Shown in pieces: positions 5,581-7,290 of a stretch of 7,290 bases of DNA (position 1 is its first letter; each line of letters starts with the position of its first letter). The translations under genes and the position numbers were made by a program. Source of the stretch: an uncultured Blautia sp. (lineage in GTDB: Bacteria > Bacillota > Clostridia > Lachnospirales > Lachnospiraceae); NCBI GenBank assembly GCA_938028845.1, contig CALIZJ010000143.1:1-7290 (forward strand), written 5' to 3'. A model generated the notes under the pieces. It was given only the letters and a program-made list of their open reading frames with translations, was not told the origin of the DNA and ran no database searches.

Positions 5581-6480
5581 TCACCTCTCGGCCTTCTTCA
5601 GGTTTTGGCATTTCTGACATTTCAGCGTATACCGAAAGGCATGTGGCAGAAAATAATATAAATATAATAATTTATCATAAGTATGAACATATGGCTTTGT
5701 AACCCATTGATAAACTTTGACAAAGATCTGGTTCATAAGCTGAATAAAGTACTGCAGCATCCAGCTATTATTTTTATAAAGTCCAGTCTGCCCATTATAA
5801 AAAGTAAAGGAAACTGTACTTTCAGATATTTTCAGATCCTCTTTAAGATACCCTCTTTCAAGCATTGACTCCTGAAATTTTTTTGCCATCTGTTCGCCTA
5901 AAAAAGTAATAGAAATATTCATGGTCATATACTTCGGCTCTCCGAAAGTTCCCACTTTAAAGCCAGTAAGCCACCAATGTTTCTTTTGGATAGAAAACTG
6001 ATGCCTTCCCTTATAAAACAGTTCTATGGACATAGGCAGCATTTCATTGTCTGGCACACTTTTAAAAATCGTATCTTCATATTCAGAAGGTGAAACCTCT
6101 CCATCAGCATAGTAAACTCCTACCTCTGCCCCCATATTCATTCCATACTGCCCTTTCCAGAATTCAACCAGCCAGGTTTTTCCACTGTAATAGAAATAAA
6201 CCGGTTCAAAATCTAAAACCATATTAAAATAAATCGCAGTTTTATCATACAGAGAAGAATAACCAAAGTCTCTCTGCCAGGAGTTTATTGTTGAAGTAAC
6301 TACATCAGAAGAAAAGCTGTAAGTAAAACCAAAAGGCATTAAAATTTTTCTTAAAAGATATACCTTTTCCCAGGTATCCATTCTGCTTATTTTATTTAGA
6401 ATTCTTTTCTTTTTAGAAGCATTACATGAAAATATAAAAGTATACAGCAGTATCAAGAATCCAGATAGAATATACATCAT
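5581..6480 (-). CDS. Membrane-anchored DUF4474 domain protein
   Basis: 299 residues. One N-terminal transmembrane helix (about 2-19) precedes the basic SKKKR, which suggests an anchor with the domain facing the cytoplasm. The domain shows FGYSSLYD (72-79), FEPVYFYY (91-98), WLVEFWKGQYGMNMGAEVGV (103-122), typical in my memory of DUF4474, whose function is unknown. WxxEFWKGQYGM is the clearest signature. The C terminus is basic and has a CQKC pair (288-291). A Cys at 19 after IFS resembles a lipobox, but the expected basic N terminus is missing, so a lipoprotein is unlikely. It is the first gene of a coupled operon with the phosphoesterase at 4690, so both probably act in one process. Two ATGs (6480, 6477) are possible. 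The nearby ribosome site is weak. A sigmaK-like promoter candidate lies 26 nt upstream. Confidence 0.82.
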   Translation of the reverse strand: MMYILSGFLILLYTFIFSCNASKKKRILNKISRMDTWEKVYLLRKILMPFGFTYSFSSDVVTSTINSWQRDFGYSSLYDKTAIYFNMVLDFEPVYFYYSGKTWLVEFWKGQYGMNMGAEVGVYYADGEVSPSEYEDTIFKSVPDNEMLPMSIELFYKGRHQFSIQKKHWWLTGFKVGTFGEPKYMTMNISITFLGEQMAKKFQESMLERGYLKEDLKISESTVSFTFYNGQTGLYKNNSWMLQYFIQLMNQIFVKVYQWVTKPYVHTYDKLLYLYYFLPHAFRYTLKCQKCQNLKKAER

Positions 6481-6505
6481 CCATAATTCCCATATTCTTT
6501 ACCCT

Positions 6506-6532
6506 TAGTATATGAGAAAAAGCAGGCAGGGT
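6506..6532 (-). promoter_or_regulatory. Candidate sigmaK-like promoter of the DUF4474 operon
   Basis: On the minus strand, AC (6532-6531), 16 nt, then CATATACTA (6514-6506), a full match to the sigmaK form CATANNNTA. The same bases contain TATACT, so a sigmaA promoter with a poor -35 is the alternative. Short motifs make this weak evidence. Confidence 0.3.
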
Positions 6533-6558
6533 ACGTTTTCCTTATTAATATCTTAAAG

Positions 6559-6589
6559 CAAAATAATAAGAGCCCGCTATACGGGCTCT
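6559..6589 (-). terminator. Rho-independent terminator of the HD-domain gene
   Basis: On the minus strand AGAGCCCG (6589-6582) and CGGGCTCT (6576-6569) pair over 8 bp with a 5-nt loop, followed by TATTATTTTG. It begins 8 nt after the HD gene stop and separates it from the DUF4474 operon. Confidence 0.85.
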
Positions 6590-6596
6590 CAAATTC

Positions 6597-7037
6597 TTAC
6601 TTTTCTTCCAATATTTCTTTTGCTTTTTGATACTTTTCTCTCCAGCGAAGAATTTTCTCTTTCGGAATATTTTCACATCCAGTTATCCGGGTCTCATCAG
6701 AATTATGTACAATATCCGCAAGTTTTATTTTTCTTGCAACAGGATTTTCACGAATAGCACGTACATAATCCAAATAATCTGTTCCTTCCCTGCGCGTAAG
6801 CAGCCTCAGGGCATCTGTAACTTCACTGGGAAATTCTTCTTCCAGATCTTCAATCGTAACCTGCGTATCCTCGACTACATCATGAAGCAATGCGACACAT
6901 ATGGCAATCTCATCTGTCATTTGTTCCGCCAGATGATAAGGGTGAAAAATATAAGGCACTCCGCTCTGGTCCGTCTGCCCCTGATGAGCAGCGTATGCCA
7001 CCTGCATAGCCTTATTCGTTAAAAGAGTGTAGAGCAT
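6597..7037 (-). CDS. Small HD-domain protein, (p)ppGpp-hydrolase-like
   Basis: 146 residues forming one HD domain of the RelA/SpoT hydrolase type, without synthetase or regulatory domains, as in small alarmone hydrolases such as MESH1. Visible motifs are AYAAHQGQTD (14-23), GVPYIFHP (26-33, His32), LLHDVVEDT (50-58, His52, Asp53, Glu56, Asp57) and KLADIVHN (105-112, Asp108, Asn112). The metal-binding HDxxED set is complete, so an active phosphohydrolase is likely. The Arg of the SpoT-type GQTR motif is Asp23 here, so the nucleotide specificity could differ. The likely role is removal of (p)ppGpp or a related nucleotide in the cytoplasm. The start at 7037 is set by AAAGGA about 7 nt before the ATG. 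It has its own promoter, a palindrome and a long leader upstream, and is monocistronic. Confidence 0.85.
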   Translation of the reverse strand: MLYTLLTNKAMQVAYAAHQGQTDQSGVPYIFHPYHLAEQMTDEIAICVALLHDVVEDTQVTIEDLEEEFPSEVTDALRLLTRREGTDYLDYVRAIRENPVARKIKLADIVHNSDETRITGCENIPKEKILRWREKYQKAKEILEEK

Positions 7038-7136
7038 AACCGTTCCTTTCTAACCATTTTTTTGCTTTTCTACAGTTATGTCCCGGGGCACCATGGCCAA
7101 CAAACCCCAGCCAGATAACTATCTGCTCCGACGGTT
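7038..7136 (-). promoter_or_regulatory. Foldable 5' leader of the HD-domain gene
   Basis: The transcript from near 7155 has about 115 nt before the ATG. On the minus strand AACCGT (7136-7131) can pair with ACGGTT (7043-7038), the bases between the ribosome site and the start codon. Inside are CAGAT-AGTT-ATCTG (7125-7112) and GGGG (7108-7105) facing CCCC (7088-7085). The AGTT loop can pair with AACT near 7074, a possible pseudoknot. I do not recognise a known riboswitch class. Confidence 0.4.
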
Positions 7137-7160
7137 TATATTATTTAACTTGTCAATTTA

Positions 7161-7189
7161 AGTATAACATTGTTAAGAAAATTTAACAA
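7161..7189 (-). promoter_or_regulatory. SigmaA promoter and palindromic operator of the HD-domain gene
   Basis: On the minus strand, TTGTTA (7189-7184), 17 nt, TATACT (7166-7161), with TG one base before the -10 (an extended -10). A perfect 7-bp inverted repeat, TTGTTAA and TTAACAA around 6 nt (7170-7189), covers the -35 and most of the spacer, where a bound repressor would block polymerase. A related, imperfect site TTAACTTGTCAA lies at 7145-7156. Confidence 0.6.
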
Positions 7190-7228
7190 GAAAAAAGAAC
7201 GCAAACCATCTTACTGTATGGTCTGCGC
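7190..7228 (-). terminator. Rho-independent terminator of tRNA-Lys
   Basis: On the minus strand, GCGCAGACCAT (7228-7218) pairs with ATGGTTTGCGT (7209-7199), 11 pairs including two G-U, with an 8-nt loop, then TCTTTTTTC. It begins about 10 nt after the end of the tRNA. Confidence 0.9.
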
Positions 7229-7238
7229 TATTCTTCAG

Positions 7239-7290
7239 TGAAGCATCGGGGATTCGAACCCCGGACAACTTGATTAAAAGTCAAGTGCTC
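7239..7290 (-). tRNA. tRNA-Lys (anticodon TTT), 3' part; runs off the window
   Basis: The minus strand shows an anticodon arm CTTGA-CTTTTAA-TCAAG with anticodon TTT, a variable loop, a T arm CGGGG-TTCGAAT-CCCCG and acceptor strand ATGCTTC plus discriminator A at 7239. No CCA is encoded, since CTG follows. The D arm and 5' acceptor strand lie beyond 7290, where a GAAGCAT start is expected. Confidence 0.93.

Noticed and set aside
6627..7022. 131-codon plus-strand open frame
   Set aside because: It is the antisense shadow of the HD-domain gene, whose motifs are complete on the minus strand.
7128..7156. TTGACA (minus strand, 7156-7151) as the -35 of the HD gene
   Set aside because: Seventeen nt downstream lies CGTCGG, not a -10. 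The TTGTTA-17-TATACT pair with an extended -10 fits better.
1..7290. CRISPR array, insertion sequence, prophage or integration at the tRNA
   Set aside because: I saw no regularly spaced direct repeats, transposase or integrase, and no duplicate of the tRNA 3' end within the window.

Overview
The window looks like a stretch of a spore-forming Clostridia chromosome, most likely Lachnospiraceae-like. The evidence is a spoIID-spoIIQ-type pair, AT-rich intergenic DNA, AGGAGG-type ribosome binding sites, Rho-independent terminators, a tRNA gene without an encoded CCA, and a DUF4474 protein of a kind I associate with Firmicutes. I see no phage, transposon, CRISPR or plasmid genes. The genus assignment is inference.

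Layout, left to right. 1-150 (+) is the C-terminal end of a hemolysin III/PAQR-type membrane protein. A perfect 22-bp hairpin at 165-218 separates it from a convergent small GIY-YIG (YhbQ/YazA-type) gene. 692-2435 (-) holds spoIID followed by a SpoIIQ-like M23 protein. This pair acts in forespore engulfment. Here the M23 domain has lost every metal-binding residue, and the SpoIID protein has Gln where I expect the catalytic Glu. A sigmaE-like promoter precedes spoIID and a sigmaF/sigmaG-like promoter precedes the M23 gene, which fits the known mother-cell/forespore division. 2611-3795 (+) is a four-TM calcineurin-like phosphoesterase behind a perfect TTGACA-17-TATAAT promoter. That promoter overlaps the divergent sigmaE-like one.

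4036-4383 (-) is a small unrecognised secreted protein with a sigmaE-like promoter and a structured leader. 4690-6480 (-) is a tightly coupled two-gene operon: a membrane-anchored DUF4474 protein, then a soluble calcineurin-like phosphoesterase, with a sigmaK-like promoter candidate. 6597-7037 (-) is a small HD-domain (p)ppGpp-hydrolase-like gene. It has a 20-bp palindrome over its promoter and a roughly 115-nt leader that can fold. The window closes inside a tRNA-Lys(TTT) gene (-) with its own terminator.

Several units on the minus strand carry sporulation-type promoter candidates, so the region may be enriched in sporulation functions beyond spoIID/spoIIQ. That is an inference from motif matching by eye. 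Nothing here is clearly a new multi-gene system. The best leads are the doubly degenerate engulfment pair, the DUF4474-phosphoesterase operon, the secreted protein with its leader, and the leader/operator of the HD gene.
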